Notes: generated by a model from the letters alone, not told the origin. 64,000 bases of DNA from Ruminococcus sp. (GCA_015066785.1 SVNT01000006.1:62001-126000), one strand, 5' to 3'; positions 43,907 through 52,334 are shown, counted from the stretch's first letter. Numbers and translations: made by a program.

Positions 43907-43935
43907 ATAATACCTTTTTTTCGGAGTTTTGTCAA
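43907..43935 (-). promoter_or_regulatory. Citrate synthase promoter
   Basis: On the minus strand TTGACA (43935-43930), a 17-base spacer and TATTAT (43912-43907). A leader hairpin (CAGGGA...TCCCTG) lies between the start and the ribosome site. Confidence 0.85.
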
Positions 43936-44030
43936 GATTTAAGGGTATTGCTGTATAAAACAAGGCAGGAGAGGCAATAATCATCAACGGAAAACGGATT
44001 TTATCAACACAAAGGAAGTGATTTTTCAAG

Positions 44031-45089
44031 GTGAAACAATTTTTCTCTCTGATGGCGGTTTTCGCCGTACTTCTCGCGGTTATTCCCGCACTTACAATGG
44101 TTATCTTCCCGTCGGCAGAGGAATCAATCGAGGCGGTAGGCACTCCGCAGAAAATCGTGCAGGCGGACCCCGTGCAGACGATTTCTCCGCCCGTGACAAC
44201 AACGGAAACATCCGCTCCGACAGAAGAAAAAGCAGAGGAAATCTTTCTTGTACTCGACACCGAAAGCGGAGATGTCCTCTCCGTAAGCGCACGGGACTAT
44301 GTCATCGGTGCGGTGTGCGCAGAAGTCCCTGCGTCATTCCACCCCGAAGCACTCAAAGCGCAGGCGGTAGCCGCCCATACATACGCCGTAAGACAGCGTG
44401 AGCAGGAACTTATTTCCCCGACGGAAAGCCTGCACGGAGCATATTTTTCAAACGACTCACGGTACTATCAGGCGTATTTTACAGAAGAGCAGGCACGGAA
44501 ATTCTACGGTGACAGCTACGAGGAAAACTACGAAAAAATCGCTTCAGCAGTCGACGAAGTGCTGAACGAAATCATCGTCTATGAAAGTGAACCGATTGTA
44601 GCGGCGTTCCACTCAATGTCGGGCGGAGTTACCGAAAGTGCCGAGGTTATATGGGGCAGCGAAATCGACTATCTCATTCCCGTTGAAAGCAGTTCCGACA
44701 CGGAAGTAAGCTCGTTCACACAGGAATATAAATTCACCCCCGCCGAAGTAAAGGCAAGGGTGTCAACAAACATAAGCGGTGTGAATTTCAACCACGACAC
44801 GAAAAACTGGCTCGTCGTTCTTGAACGCAGTTCTTCCGGCACGGTGACTTCAATGGAGGTCGGCGACGCTGTAATCACGGGCACGCAGTTCCGTGAAATA
44901 ATGTCGCTGAGGTCGGCAAACTTCACCGTTTCCTACACCGACGGGAATTTTGTGATTACCACAAAGGGCTACGGTCACGGAGTGGGATTAAGTCAGTACG
45001 GTGCAGATGCAATGGCACGTTCGGGCAGTGATTACCGTGAAATTCTGGCGCACTACTATCCATCAACCGAGATAATAACTCTCTCCTGA
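44031..45089 (+). CDS. spoIID: Stage II sporulation protein D
   Basis: This 352-residue membrane-anchored lytic transglycosylase is needed for engulfment of the forespore. A single N-terminal anchor (about residues 4-26) and a Thr/Pro linker lead to the SpoIID domain. The catalytic Glu98 lies in CAEVPASFHPEALKAQAVAA, the zinc-binding and substrate loops include FHSMSGGVTESAEVIWGS, and the C-terminal signature is GYGHGVGLSQYGADAMARSG. The start is GTG at 44031, ten bases after a GGAAGTG site. Its presence with yabP and yabQ indicates an endospore-forming ancestry. A shared terminator follows. Confidence 0.93.
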   Translation: MKQFFSLMAVFAVLLAVIPALTMVIFPSAEESIEAVGTPQKIVQADPVQTISPPVTTTETSAPTEEKAEEIFLVLDTESGDVLSVSARDYVIGAVCAEVPASFHPEALKAQAVAAHTYAVRQREQELISPTESLHGAYFSNDSRYYQAYFTEEQARKFYGDSYEENYEKIASAVDEVLNEIIVYESEPIVAAFHSMSGGVTESAEVIWGSEIDYLIPVESSSDTEVSSFTQEYKFTPAEVKARVSTNISGVNFNHDTKNWLVVLERSSSGTVTSMEVGDAVITGTQFREIMSLRSANFTVSYTDGNFVITTKGYGHGVGLSQYGADAMARSGSDYREILAHYYPSTEIITLS

Positions 45090-45101
45090 ACTTCCTCATA
45101 A

Positions 45102-45137
45102 AAAATCCCGTATACCTTTTCGGTATACGGGATTTTT
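45102..45137. terminator. Bidirectional terminator between spoIID and rubrerythrin
   Basis: AAAATCCCGTATACC (45102-45116) pairs with GGTATACGGGATTTT (45122-45136), with T runs on both strands. It serves both convergent genes. Confidence 0.9.
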
Positions 45138-45142
45138 GCCGA

Positions 45143-45679
45143 TTAATAATTGTCTGCTGCAATTTCAAAGTAAGCCTTGGGATGTGCGCATACGGGACAA
45201 ACCTCGGGAGCCTTCTCTCCGACATGAATGTGGCCGCAGTTTGAGCACTTCCACACAACAACGTCTTCCTTGATGAAAACCTTGTCTGTATTGAGGTTTT
45301 CGAGGAGCTTGAGGTATCTTGCCTCGTGTTCCTTTTCGATAGCACCTACTTTTTCAAAGAGGAATGCAATGTGGTCAAAGCCTTCTTCCTTTGCTGTCTT
45401 TGCGAACTCAGCGTACATTTCTGTCCACTCGTAGTTTTCGCCTTCTGCAGCAGCCTTGAGGTTAGCCGCAGTATCTCCGATACCGCCAAGGAGCTTGAAC
45501 CAGATTTTTGCGTGTTCCTTTTCGTTTTCAGCTGTTTCAAGGAAAAGCTTTGACATCTGTTCATAGCCTTCCTTCTTGGCTACAGACGCATAATAAGTGT
45601 ACTTATTTCTCGCCTGTGACTCTCCTGCGAAAGCAGCCATGAGATTTTTTTCTGTCTGTGTTCCTTTGATTTCCGGCAT
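45143..45679 (-). CDS. rbr: Rubrerythrin
   Basis: This 178-residue diiron protein reduces hydrogen peroxide in anaerobes. The four-helix ferritin-like domain carries the iron ligands in AFAGESQARNKYTYYA, AENEKEHAKIW, EYAEFAKTAKEEG-type and AIEKEHEARYLKLL segments. The C-terminal rubredoxin module has CSNCGHIHVG and CPVCAHPK, four Cys for one iron. The ATG at 45679 follows GGAGG by seven bases; the in-frame ATG at 45694 lies upstream of that site. It is monocistronic with a near-consensus promoter, divergent from the copper ATPase promoter, so it is probably strongly expressed. Confidence 0.95.
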   Translation of the reverse strand: MPEIKGTQTEKNLMAAFAGESQARNKYTYYASVAKKEGYEQMSKLFLETAENEKEHAKIWFKLLGGIGDTAANLKAAAEGENYEWTEMYAEFAKTAKEEGFDHIAFLFEKVGAIEKEHEARYLKLLENLNTDKVFIKEDVVVWKCSNCGHIHVGEKAPEVCPVCAHPKAYFEIAADNY

Positions 45680-45724
45680 GATTTTGTCCTCCATTCATTT
45701 ATGAATTTTATTTTATTTTTATCA

Positions 45725-45753
45725 ATATTACATTATTTATTCGTGATTGTCAA
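45725..45753 (-). promoter_or_regulatory. Rubrerythrin promoter
   Basis: On the minus strand TTGACA (45753-45748), a 17-base spacer and TAATAT (45730-45725). Confidence 0.85.
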
Positions 45754-45759
45754 TAAGTC

Positions 45760-45788
45760 TTGACGATTTTATTTTTTTGAATTATAAT
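45760..45788 (+). promoter_or_regulatory. copA promoter
   Basis: TTGACG (45760-45765), a 17-base spacer and TATAAT (45783-45788). It is divergent from the rubrerythrin promoter, with only six bases between the two -35 boxes. Confidence 0.75.
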
Positions 45789-45840
45789 ATTTTTTGAAAG
45801 TATACTATTTTTATCTACAAAGTATTTTACATTTATTGAA

Positions 45841-45877
45841 AAAGGAGGATAAAACTCCAATTTTACGGAGTTTTTGT
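45841..45877 (+). promoter_or_regulatory. Leader hairpin between a strong ribosome site and the copA start
   Basis: AAAGGAGG (45841-45848) lies 33 bases before the ATG, too far to serve it directly. Between them AAAACTCC (about 45851-45858) pairs with GGAGTTTT (about 45867-45874) followed by TT, a small terminator-like hairpin. Folding would bring the ribosome site near the ATG, or the hairpin may attenuate transcription. Confidence 0.5.
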
Positions 45878-45880
45878 AAT

Positions 45881-48082
45881 ATGACAAAGAAATTCAGAAT
45901 TGCAGGAATGACCTGTGCAGCCTGCGCCGCAAAGATAGAACGCACACAGTCCCGATTGAAAGGAATGAACTCCGCAACGGTAAATCTTGCGACAGAAGTG
46001 CTGACGGCGGACTTCGACGAAAAGACGCTCTCCGAAAAGGAAATAATCGCCGCTATCGAAAAAGCGGGATTTTCAATAGCAAAGGAAGAAAAAAAGGAAC
46101 GGTCGCTGAAGGATACACTCCGCACACGACTGATAATCTCGCTTATTTTTGTAATTCCCCTGCTTTATATCAGTATGGGGCATATGATGGGACTCCCTCT
46201 TCCCGAAATTGTATCCCCTCACGAAAATCCGCTGAATTTTGCGCTGATACAGCTTATACTGACAGTTCCCGTAATAATCACGGGATATAAATTCTATATC
46301 GTCGGTTTCAGAAATCTCATACACCTTTCTCCGAATATGGACAGCCTTATCGCTGTCGGAACAGCGTCGGCGTTCGGCTACGGAATATATGCGGCACTGA
46401 AAATTCACGGCGGCGACGAATCATACGCAATGTCGCTGTATTTTGAGTCTGCTGCTGTAATACTGACGCTCATCACCGTCGGAAAGTACCTTGAGGCAGT
46501 ATCGAAGGGCAAGTCCTCCGACGCTATACGCCGACTTGTCGAGCTTACTCCGAAAACAGCAATTGTCCTCCGCAACGGGAGGGAGCTTGAAGTCCGTCGT
46601 GACAGCATAGTTGTCGGCGACATTGTCCTCGCAAAACCGGGAGAGAGCTTTGCGGTCGACGGCGAAATCATCGAGGGCGTAACATCTGCCGACGAAAGTA
46701 TGCTCACGGGAGAGAGTGTTCCCGTAGAAAAAGGTATCAGCGACAAGGTGTTCGGGGCGTCCGTAAACAAAACGGGCTTTGTAAAGTACCGTGCCGAAAA
46801 AGTAGGCTCAGACACGGCACTCGCACAGATTATAAAGCTCGTCGAAGACGCACAGGGCTCAAAAGCGCCTATTGCACGAATGGCGGATAAAATCTCGCTC
46901 TATTTCGTACCGACGGTCATTTCACTTGCTGTTCTGTCGGCTGTTGCGTGGTATATCGCAGGGGAAGATTTTTCGTTCTGCATAAATATTTTTATCTCCG
47001 TTATGGTAATCGCCTGCCCCTGCTCGCTCGGACTTGCAACACCTACCGCAATTATGGTCGCAACAGGAAAGGGCGCAGAAAAGGGCATCCTGATCAAAGG
47101 CGGAGAGCCACTTGAAACCGCACACAAGATAACTACCGTTGTTTTCGACAAGACGGGAACGCTAACCGAGGGTAACCCCGTTGTAACCAACATGATAACC
47201 TACGGTGCCGAAAAGAGAGAGGAAATCCTCGCACTTGCGGCGACGGCAGAAAAAGGGTCGGAGCATCCTCTGGCGAAGGCAATAGTTTCTATGGCAGAAA
47301 AGCTCGGGCTGGAGGTGAAATCCCCCGACAGCTTTGAGGCACTCGTCGGCTTCGGGGTAAAGGCTGTCATCGACGGCAAGGAAGTCCTCGTCGGAAGCGA
47401 GCGGATGATTATCGAAAACAACATTCCGTTTGAACGCTTTGACGAGCAGGCACACGAAATATCCGAAAGCGGAAAAACGCCGATGTATGTCGTTGAGGAT
47501 AAAAAAATAAAAGCGGTAATCGCCGTTATGGATACAGTCAAGGTTTCGGCAAAGGCGGCGGTAAAGCAGCTTCACGAAATGGGCATCGAAACCATTATGC
47601 TCACCGGTGACAACAGAAACGCCGCTCAGGCAATAGCCGAAGAAGTGGGAATTGACACCGTACTCGCAGAGGTTCTCCCCGAGAACAAGGCAAGCGAAAT
47701 CGAAAAGCTCTGCAACAGCGGAAAGATTGTTGCTATGGTCGGTGACGGAATAAACGACGCACCCGCACTTGCCTGCGCATCCGTGGGAATAGCGATAGGT
47801 TCGGGAACCGATGTCGCTATGGAAAGCGCAGACATTGTCCTTATGCACAGCAACATTGAAGATGTAATCACCGCAATACGACTCTCAAAGGCGACGATAA
47901 GAAATATAAAGCAGAATCTCTTCTGGGCGTTCTGCTACAACTCCCTCGGAATACCGATAGCTATGGGTATCCTCCACATATTCGGAGGGCCGCTCCTCAA
48001 CCCGATGATAGGCGCTGCGGCAATGAGCTTTTCTTCGGTATCGGTAGTATCGAATGCGTTGCGGCTGAGAAAATTCAGGTAA
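45881..48082 (+). CDS. copA: Copper-translocating P-type ATPase
   Basis: This 733-residue P1B-type ATPase pumps Cu(I) out of the cell. One N-terminal heavy-metal domain has [13 protein letters not shown] (Cys12 and Cys15). The membrane metal site is CPC in [19 protein letters not shown], the phosphorylated Asp is in [12 protein letters not shown], the HP motif is in [12 protein letters not shown], and the hinge is [13 protein letters not shown]. The TGE actuator motif appears as [12 protein letters not shown]. The CPC signature favours copper or silver. The ATG at 45881 is the only suitable start, with a weak GGAG 11 bases upstream. No copY, csoR or copZ is adjacent. Confidence 0.95.
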   Translation: MTKKFRIAGMTCAACAAKIERTQSRLKGMNSATVNLATEVLTADFDEKTLSEKEIIAAIEKAGFSIAKEEKKERSLKDTLRTRLIISLIFVIPLLYISMGHMMGLPLPEIVSPHENPLNFALIQLILTVPVIITGYKFYIVGFRNLIHLSPNMDSLIAVGTASAFGYGIYAALKIHGGDESYAMSLYFESAAVILTLITVGKYLEAVSKGKSSDAIRRLVELTPKTAIVLRNGRELEVRRDSIVVGDIVLAKPGESFAVDGEIIEGVTSADESMLTGESVPVEKGISDKVFGASVNKTGFVKYRAEKVGSDTALAQIIKLVEDAQGSKAPIARMADKISLYFVPTVISLAVLSAVAWYIAGEDFSFCINIFISVMVIACPCSLGLATPTAIMVATGKGAEKGILIKGGEPLETAHKITTVVFDKTGTLTEGNPVVTNMITYGAEKREEILALAATAEKGSEHPLAKAIVSMAEKLGLEVKSPDSFEALVGFGVKAVIDGKEVLVGSERMIIENNIPFERFDEQAHEISESGKTPMYVVEDKKIKAVIAVMDTVKVSAKAAVKQLHEMGIETIMLTGDNRNAAQAIAEEVGIDTVLAEVLPENKASEIEKLCNSGKIVAMVGDGINDAPALACASVGIAIGSGTDVAMESADIVLMHSNIEDVITAIRLSKATIRNIKQNLFWAFCYNSLGIPIAMGILHIFGGPLLNPMIGAAAMSFSSVSVVSNALRLRKFR

Positions 48083-48098
48083 CGGAAGTGACGACACA

Positions 48099-48332
48099 AT
48101 GAACCTGCTCGGGAATACAGAAAAACTCCACACGACAGAGCTTGGAGAAATAAGAATAAAAAGAAATCTGTCCCTCGGTGATGTCGATGCGGTTGAGTGG
48201 TGCAGGAAAATAATCACAGACAAAGCGTCGCACATCGAAAGACGGGGAAAGAATTATTATGTGCGCAACGGCAAGACAGAAATCACCGTCAACGCACACA
48301 GCTACACGATAATAACAGCACACATAAAATAA
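48099..48332 (+). CDS. DUF3781 family small protein
   Basis: This is a 77-residue protein of the DUF3781 family: LHTTELGEIRIKRNLSL, VEWCRKIITDK and RGKNYYVRNGKTEITVNAHS, then YTIITAHI, are the family's typical segments. The function is unknown. It begins 17 bases after copA behind GGAAGTG and is presumably co-transcribed. It contains one Cys (in VEWCRK), not a metal site. Four bases after its stop begins the MITE-like element. Confidence 0.85.
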   Translation: MNLLGNTEKLHTTELGEIRIKRNLSLGDVDAVEWCRKIITDKASHIERRGKNYYVRNGKTEITVNAHSYTIITAHIK

Positions 48333-48336
48333 CAGT

Positions 48337-48604
48337 AAAGGGTATCGGATTAAGGGCAATACCCATAAAGAAGTTTTTATGCGTACTGTTGAGGAAAACC
48401 CTTTTGAAAAAGGTTTTTCCTCAAACTCCTTTCCTAAAACTTCAAATTTAAAAACAAGCCCATAGGGATTTACCCTATGGGCTTGTTTTTTGACTTAAAA
48501 GTCTTTGAAGGGGAGTACGAGGGGAACCTTTCTTCAGAAAGTTTCCCCTCGATAAATACATATAAAATTTCTGTACGGGCGTTATCCTTTTTCCGATACC
48601 CTTT
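48337..48604. mobile_element. MITE-like element with 13-bp terminal inverted repeats
   Basis: AAAGGGTATCGGA (48337-48349) and TCCGATACCCTTT (48592-48604) are perfect inverted ends of a 268-bp segment with no open frame. Inside are three stable hairpins: 48391-48422 (GAGGAAAA...TTTTTCCTC), 48455-48485 (CAAGCCCATAGGG with CCCTATGGGCTTG, then T6) and 48519-48550 (GAGGGGAA...TTCCCCTC). The two halves also resemble each other in inverted order over about 70 bases. The core recurs at 19273-19404. No clear target-site duplication is seen. It lies between the convergent DUF3781 and fumarase genes. Confidence 0.75.
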
Positions 48605-48612
48605 GTTTTGTC

Positions 48613-49455
48613 TTAAATCACAGCCTCGCTGTGTCTTGTCACATGACAGCCGACATTCACCGCAACGGGAAGTCCCGCTATGTGAGTTGCACCCTGTTCG
48701 ATATTCACGGCAAGCGCAGTAACCGTTCCGCCGAAGCCCTGCGGGCCTATTCCGAGGCGGTTTATTCTGTCAAGGATTTTTTCTTCCATTTCAGCGTAGG
48801 GCTTTTTCGGATTTCTCACCGACACATCACGGCAGAGCGCTTTTTTTGCGAGGTATGCGCAATGCTCGAAATCTCCGCCTATCCCCACTCCGACAACTAT
48901 CGGGGGACAGGGGTTACTTCCCGCCTTTGAGATTGACTCTACAACAAAGTCGCAGATTTCGTCAACCGTCACGGAGGGCGTCATCATTTTAAGCGCAGAC
49001 ATATTTTCACTTCCGAAGCCCTTGGGGCATACGGAAATTTTCACTTTATCACCATCGACAATGCTTGTGTGTATAACAGCGGGAGTATTGTCGCCTGTAT
49101 TTACTCTCTCTATCGGGTCGGCAACTATCGAACAACGGAGATACCCCTCGGTATACCCTCTCGATACGCCACGGTTAATCGCCTCGACGACATTTCCCCC
49201 GACAAAATGAACATCCTGCCCTACCTCGAAGAAAATCACCGCCATACCCGTATCCTGACAGACGGGGAGATTCTGTTCCTTAGCAACCCTGAAGTTACGG
49301 CAGATGTCCCCGAGGACTTCCGCACCCGTAGGGGATTTTTCCTTTTCAACGGAACATTCTATGCATTTTTCGAGACTTTCGGGGAGAAACACATTTGCCC
49401 TAATGCAAAGGTCACGGACGATGTTTTCTACCTCCGACACATTTATTTCTCTCAT
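48613..49455 (-). CDS. Class I fumarate hydratase, alpha (N-terminal) subunit
   Basis: This 280-residue subunit of the two-chain, [4Fe-4S] fumarase interconverts fumarate and malate. The cluster cysteines lie in NLPVCQDTGMAVIF, KAGSNPCPPIVVG and GGDFEHCAYLAKKAL; the end PVAVNVGCHVTRH is typical. L(+)-tartrate dehydratase alpha is closely related and cannot be excluded. The beta subunit (about 185 residues), normally encoded immediately downstream, is missing: the next 268 bases are the MITE-like element and then the convergent DUF3781 gene. It follows an amidohydrolase gene by 25 bases, with an AGAGGA site before its ATG. Confidence 0.9.
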   Translation of the reverse strand: MREINVSEVENIVRDLCIRANVFLPESLEKCIECSVEKEKSPTGAEVLGDICRNFRVAKEQNLPVCQDTGMAVIFFEVGQDVHFVGGNVVEAINRGVSRGYTEGYLRCSIVADPIERVNTGDNTPAVIHTSIVDGDKVKISVCPKGFGSENMSALKMMTPSVTVDEICDFVVESISKAGSNPCPPIVVGVGIGGDFEHCAYLAKKALCRDVSVRNPKKPYAEMEEKILDRINRLGIGPQGFGGTVTALAVNIEQGATHIAGLPVAVNVGCHVTRHSEAVI

Positions 49456-49480
49456 TCTAAAAATCCTCTTTTCTGAAAAA

Positions 49481-50617
49481 TCAGATGATTTTTCCGTCTA
49501 TCATTACCATAACGGGAGTTTCCTCAACGCCTAACGGTGAGTCCTTGAAAAGTACAAGGTCTGCGTCCTTTCCGACTTCGATGCTTCCCACTCTGTCATA
49601 AATTCCGCACATCTTTGCGGCATTTACGGTGATACCCTCAAGCGTTTCGGAAAAGCCGTTCTTCCCTGCGATTGCAGAGGAAAGCGACAGATACTGTATC
49701 GGCACTTCGGGGTGGTCTGTGCAGATTGATACGCACACTCCCGTTTTCTGAAGAATACCTGCGTTTTCGGTAGTAAGACCGTTGAGTTCGGGCTTTCCCT
49801 TGTCGGAAATCACGGGGCCGACACACGCCGACGCTCCCTTTTCTGCAAGAATATCCGCAACCATATGTCCTTCGGTGCAGTGCACAAGAACATAGTCAAG
49901 GTCAAACTCCTCGGAAATTCTCACAGCCGTCATTATATCGTTTTTCTTGTGGCAATGGAAGAATGCCTTTATTTCACGCTTTAACAGTGGTTCAAGTGCC
50001 TCGTTCTTTGCGTCGTATTCGGGAAGGTCTTCGTCGTTTGCGACCGCCTTTTCCTTGTCGGAAATATAGCGTTTTGCTTTCGTCAGTGCCTCACGGATTA
50101 TCGCCGCCGTTGCCATTCTGGTCACGGGTGCGCTGTCCTTGTCGGAGAATGTACTCTTCGGGTTTTCTCCGAGTGCGAATTTTATTCCGACGGTGCGGAT
50201 AACTGCCTCGTCGGCGTATCTTCCGTTTGTCTTTATCGCTATGAAATCGCTGCCTATCGGGTTTGCCGAGCCACTTCCCGTAACAACGGTAGTGATACCC
50301 ATCTTTCTGGCGAGGGCAAAGCTCTCGTCGTCGATATTCACAGCGTCTATCGTGCGGAGGTTCGGTGTTACAGGGTCGCTGTCCTCGTTGCAGTCGTCGC
50401 CCTCTGCACCTATGCCGCTTTCAAAAAGCCCCATATGCGTATGGGAGTCGATAAATCCGGGGAAGAGAAAATTCCCGCCGCAGTCGTAATCCCCGTCGGA
50501 GATTTTCGGCGGATTTCCCACTCCGACAGAAGTGATTTTTCCGTTCTCGACAGCAACATATCCGTTGCCGATGATTTCGCCTGTAAGTGTATTTATATTT
50601 GCGTTGTACAGATACAT
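49481..50617 (-). CDS. Amidohydrolase family protein
   Basis: This is a 378-residue metal-dependent hydrolase of the amidohydrolase superfamily (imidazolonepropionase/adenine-deaminase-like branch). The first metal motif is FPGFIDSHTHMGLFE, further His ligands are in IKAFFHCHKKNDI and VLVHCTEGHM, and the conserved Asp is in VSICTDHPEVPI. The C terminus has the usual composite-domain end VGKDADLVLFKDSPLG. The ATG at 50617 follows GGAGG by five bases; in-frame codons upstream lie in the preceding terminator. The substrate is unknown. It may be co-transcribed with the fumarase subunit. Confidence 0.9.
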   Translation of the reverse strand: MYLYNANINTLTGEIIGNGYVAVENGKITSVGVGNPPKISDGDYDCGGNFLFPGFIDSHTHMGLFESGIGAEGDDCNEDSDPVTPNLRTIDAVNIDDESFALARKMGITTVVTGSGSANPIGSDFIAIKTNGRYADEAVIRTVGIKFALGENPKSTFSDKDSAPVTRMATAAIIREALTKAKRYISDKEKAVANDEDLPEYDAKNEALEPLLKREIKAFFHCHKKNDIMTAVRISEEFDLDYVLVHCTEGHMVADILAEKGASACVGPVISDKGKPELNGLTTENAGILQKTGVCVSICTDHPEVPIQYLSLSSAIAGKNGFSETLEGITVNAAKMCGIYDRVGSIEVGKDADLVLFKDSPLGVEETPVMVMIDGKII

Positions 50618-50628
50618 TTTATCCTCCA

Positions 50629-50659
50629 TAAAAAAATTGGATTTCAAGAGAAATCCAAT
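50629..50659 (-). terminator. Terminator after the yabP-yabQ-divIC-yabR operon
   Basis: ATTGGATTTC pairs with GAAATCCAAT (minus strand 50659-50650 with 50645-50636), four-base loop, then a run of seven T. Confidence 0.9.
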
Positions 50660-50668
50660 TAGTTTAGC

Positions 50669-51121
50669 TTATTTTGAACCACGGCGTCCTGATTTTCTCT
50701 TGTTATCAATTATTCTTTTCAGGTCACACTGTTTTTCCTCGCTGTTCTGCTTGAACTTTGCGAGCATATCCTCAAATGACATTTCAGACTGGGGAACAGG
50801 CTTTTTCGGTTCCCATACATTTCTTCTGTTGTCGTTGTTGTGGTTGTTTCGTGGGGGTCTCTGTCCGCCCTTGTTGTTCTGGGGAGGATTGTCAACAGCT
50901 TTCTTTATCGAAAGGCTGATTTTCTTGTCCTCTACCGAAAGAACCTTTACCTTGACAACCTGACCTTCCTGAACGTGATCCTTGATTTCGTTTACGTATG
51001 TGTTTGCGATTTCGGAAATATGTACCATTCCCGTAACGCCCGACTCAATCTCAACGAATGCGCCGAATTTTGTAATCCCCGTTATTTTTCCCTCATAAAT
51101 CTTACCGATTTCAACCTGCAT
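50669..51121 (-). CDS. yabR: S1 RNA-binding domain protein (YabR-like)
   Basis: This 150-residue protein has one S1 domain (about residues 1-72): MQVEIGKIYEGKITGITKFG opens it, and GVTGMVHISEIANTYV and KVLSVEDKKISLSIKKA complete the OB fold. A low-complexity Asn/Gly/Arg tail (NNKGGQRPPRNNHNNDNRR) and a basic C terminus follow. The family (YabR, general stress protein 13) binds RNA; the precise role is unclear. It is the last gene of a cluster in the same order as Bacillus yabP-yabQ-divIC-yabR. Confidence 0.9.
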   Translation of the reverse strand: MQVEIGKIYEGKITGITKFGAFVEIESGVTGMVHISEIANTYVNEIKDHVQEGQVVKVKVLSVEDKKISLSIKKAVDNPPQNNKGGQRPPRNNHNNDNRRNVWEPKKPVPQSEMSFEDMLAKFKQNSEEKQCDLKRIIDNKRKSGRRGSK

Positions 51122-51144
51122 AAAGAAATAAATTCCCCTTTTTA

Positions 51145-51447
51145 TTAATTGCGTGATGTGTCATAGAATCTTATTTCGGTAGGGTATGCGTAATCGAGCT
51201 TTTCTACCGCAATCTGTTCCATATATTCACGGTCGTTTTCCATATTGAGCAATCTTTCATATTCTTCATTTTCAAGCTCAAGCTCAGCCTTTCTTTCATT
51301 GAGGGCTGCAAGCTCCTCTCTCTTGTCGGAGAGGCTCACCTGAACTGAAATTATATTGACGAGAACATATATTATGAAAGCGAAGAATGCCAGTTTTGCA
51401 AGTTTAGCGAACAGCATTCCGCGTCTTTTTATTTTTTCTTTCGCCAA
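51145..51447 (-). CDS. divIC: Septum formation initiator DivIC (FtsB-like)
   Basis: This 100-residue bitopic division protein has a short basic cytoplasmic tail, one membrane helix (about residues 15-37) and a leucine-zipper-like coiled coil (SDKREELAALNERKAELELE) followed by the conserved EQIAVEKLDYAYPTEIRFY end. It forms a complex with FtsL and DivIB at the septum. Its start lies 44 bases inside the end of yabQ, in another frame, so the two are tightly coupled. A GAAGTGAAAAAG stretch upstream may serve as ribosome site. Confidence 0.9.
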   Translation of the reverse strand: MAKEKIKRRGMLFAKLAKLAFFAFIIYVLVNIISVQVSLSDKREELAALNERKAELELENEEYERLLNMENDREYMEQIAVEKLDYAYPTEIRFYDTSRN

Positions 51448-51997
51448 ACTTTTTCACTTCCTTTTTATATAAGCCGGCACTTTCTTTTTTGCGTATACAG
51501 TTATTATACAATACCTTATCCCGTGTTTTCAAGTTTTTTTTGATTTTCGGAATTTTTTTTATTAAATTTAAGTAAAGATTACAAAAAATAGGTTTTAGCA
51601 TTATATAAAGTGCATTAAAAAATCTGCCCACAGGTCGAACAAATGTTCGTAAAATCAAGGAAAAAAGCCACTTTACAGCACGGGCAAGCGTCCGTATCAC
51701 ACGGTTGACGACATTGCCGACGGTCAGAAAATAAAGAACAAAGCCTATTATATTCCCGATGACGAAAAACAGGCGCAGCTCTCCCCGCCCTAGTTCAATA
51801 ACGAAAACGAGCATTGAAAAGCCCCATATAAAAGAAAACAGCAGGTCTTCAAAGAAAACGGCAATATCATTATGCGGAAGCGTTATCCTTATCACACGGA
51901 AAATTTCGTACACCACGCCGAGCAACGCCCCGACGAGTATCGACAGAAGAAAAAGATTTGTCTGTTCGGTAGTTGTGAAGAAGGTTTCAAGTGGCAT
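51404..51997 (-). CDS. yabQ: Spore cortex biosynthesis protein YabQ
   Basis: This 197-residue membrane protein is required for cortex formation on the outer forespore membrane in Bacillus. It has about four hydrophobic segments in its first 100 residues (NLFLLSILVGALLGVVYEIF, then two more around 45-90 and 105-120), with the family phrase GVVYEIFRVIRITLPHND. The C-terminal third is highly basic (KKIPKIKKNLKTRDK, KKEVKKFGERKNKKTR). It begins seven bases after yabP and its end overlaps divIC by 44 bases. It is expected under sporulation sigma control, but I could not identify a SigE promoter. Confidence 0.88.
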   Translation of the reverse strand: MPLETFFTTTEQTNLFLLSILVGALLGVVYEIFRVIRITLPHNDIAVFFEDLLFSFIWGFSMLVFVIELGRGELRLFFVIGNIIGFVLYFLTVGNVVNRVIRTLARAVKWLFSLILRTFVRPVGRFFNALYIMLKPIFCNLYLNLIKKIPKIKKNLKTRDKVLYNNCIRKKESAGLYKKEVKKFGERKNKKTRNAVR

Positions 51998-52004
51998 AAT
52001 TCAC

Positions 52005-52277
52005 CTACCTGAACAGCTTCCCGAGGAATGATACCGACGAGCGTCTGTCCTTGTCGCCGTAGGAAAGCGACCATATATCCCCCTCTATTGACATATCTCC
52101 CGTTTCGACGCTTATTTCATTGACATGAAGATTTTTTCCGCATACCGTCAGCTCTCCCATATGAGTGAAAAGCACCACTGTCTTTTCGTCAAAGCTGTCG
52201 ACGTCGGTAATCCCCGAAAGTGTCAGCTTGTTTCTTCCCTCAAGTATAAGATTATGTATTTTGTTTGTATCCTGCAT
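52005..52277 (-). CDS. yabP: Sporulation protein YabP
   Basis: This 90-residue YabP/YqfC-type protein is needed for spore cortex assembly. The typical phrase is HNLILEGRNKLTLSGITDVD followed by SFDEKTVVLFTHMGELTVCG, a beta-rich small fold. The ATG at 52277 follows AAGGAGG by eleven bases; longer in-frame starts lie inside the upstream terminator hairpin. That hairpin contains the ribosome site itself, so translation or transcription from upstream may be limited. It is the first gene of the yabP-yabQ-divIC-yabR cluster. Confidence 0.9.
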   Translation of the reverse strand: MQDTNKIHNLILEGRNKLTLSGITDVDSFDEKTVVLFTHMGELTVCGKNLHVNEISVETGDMSIEGDIWSLSYGDKDRRSSVSFLGKLFR

Positions 52278-52326
52278 AAAAAACAGCCTCCTTTTGTAGC
52301 AAATATATGCGGACAAGGAGGCTGTT
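52278..52326 (-). terminator. Terminator after tatD that also masks the yabP ribosome site
   Basis: AACAGCCTCCTT pairs with AAGGAGGCTGTT (minus strand 52326-52315 with 52293-52282) around a 21-base loop, followed by six T. The 3' arm contains the AAGGAGG used by yabP, so a folded read-through transcript would hide it. Confidence 0.75.
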
Positions 52327-52334
52327 ATTCTGTT

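Noticed and set aside
48337..48604. Possible target-site duplication of the MITE-like element
   Set aside because: The flanks (ACAGT on the left, GTTTT on the right) do not form a convincing direct repeat.
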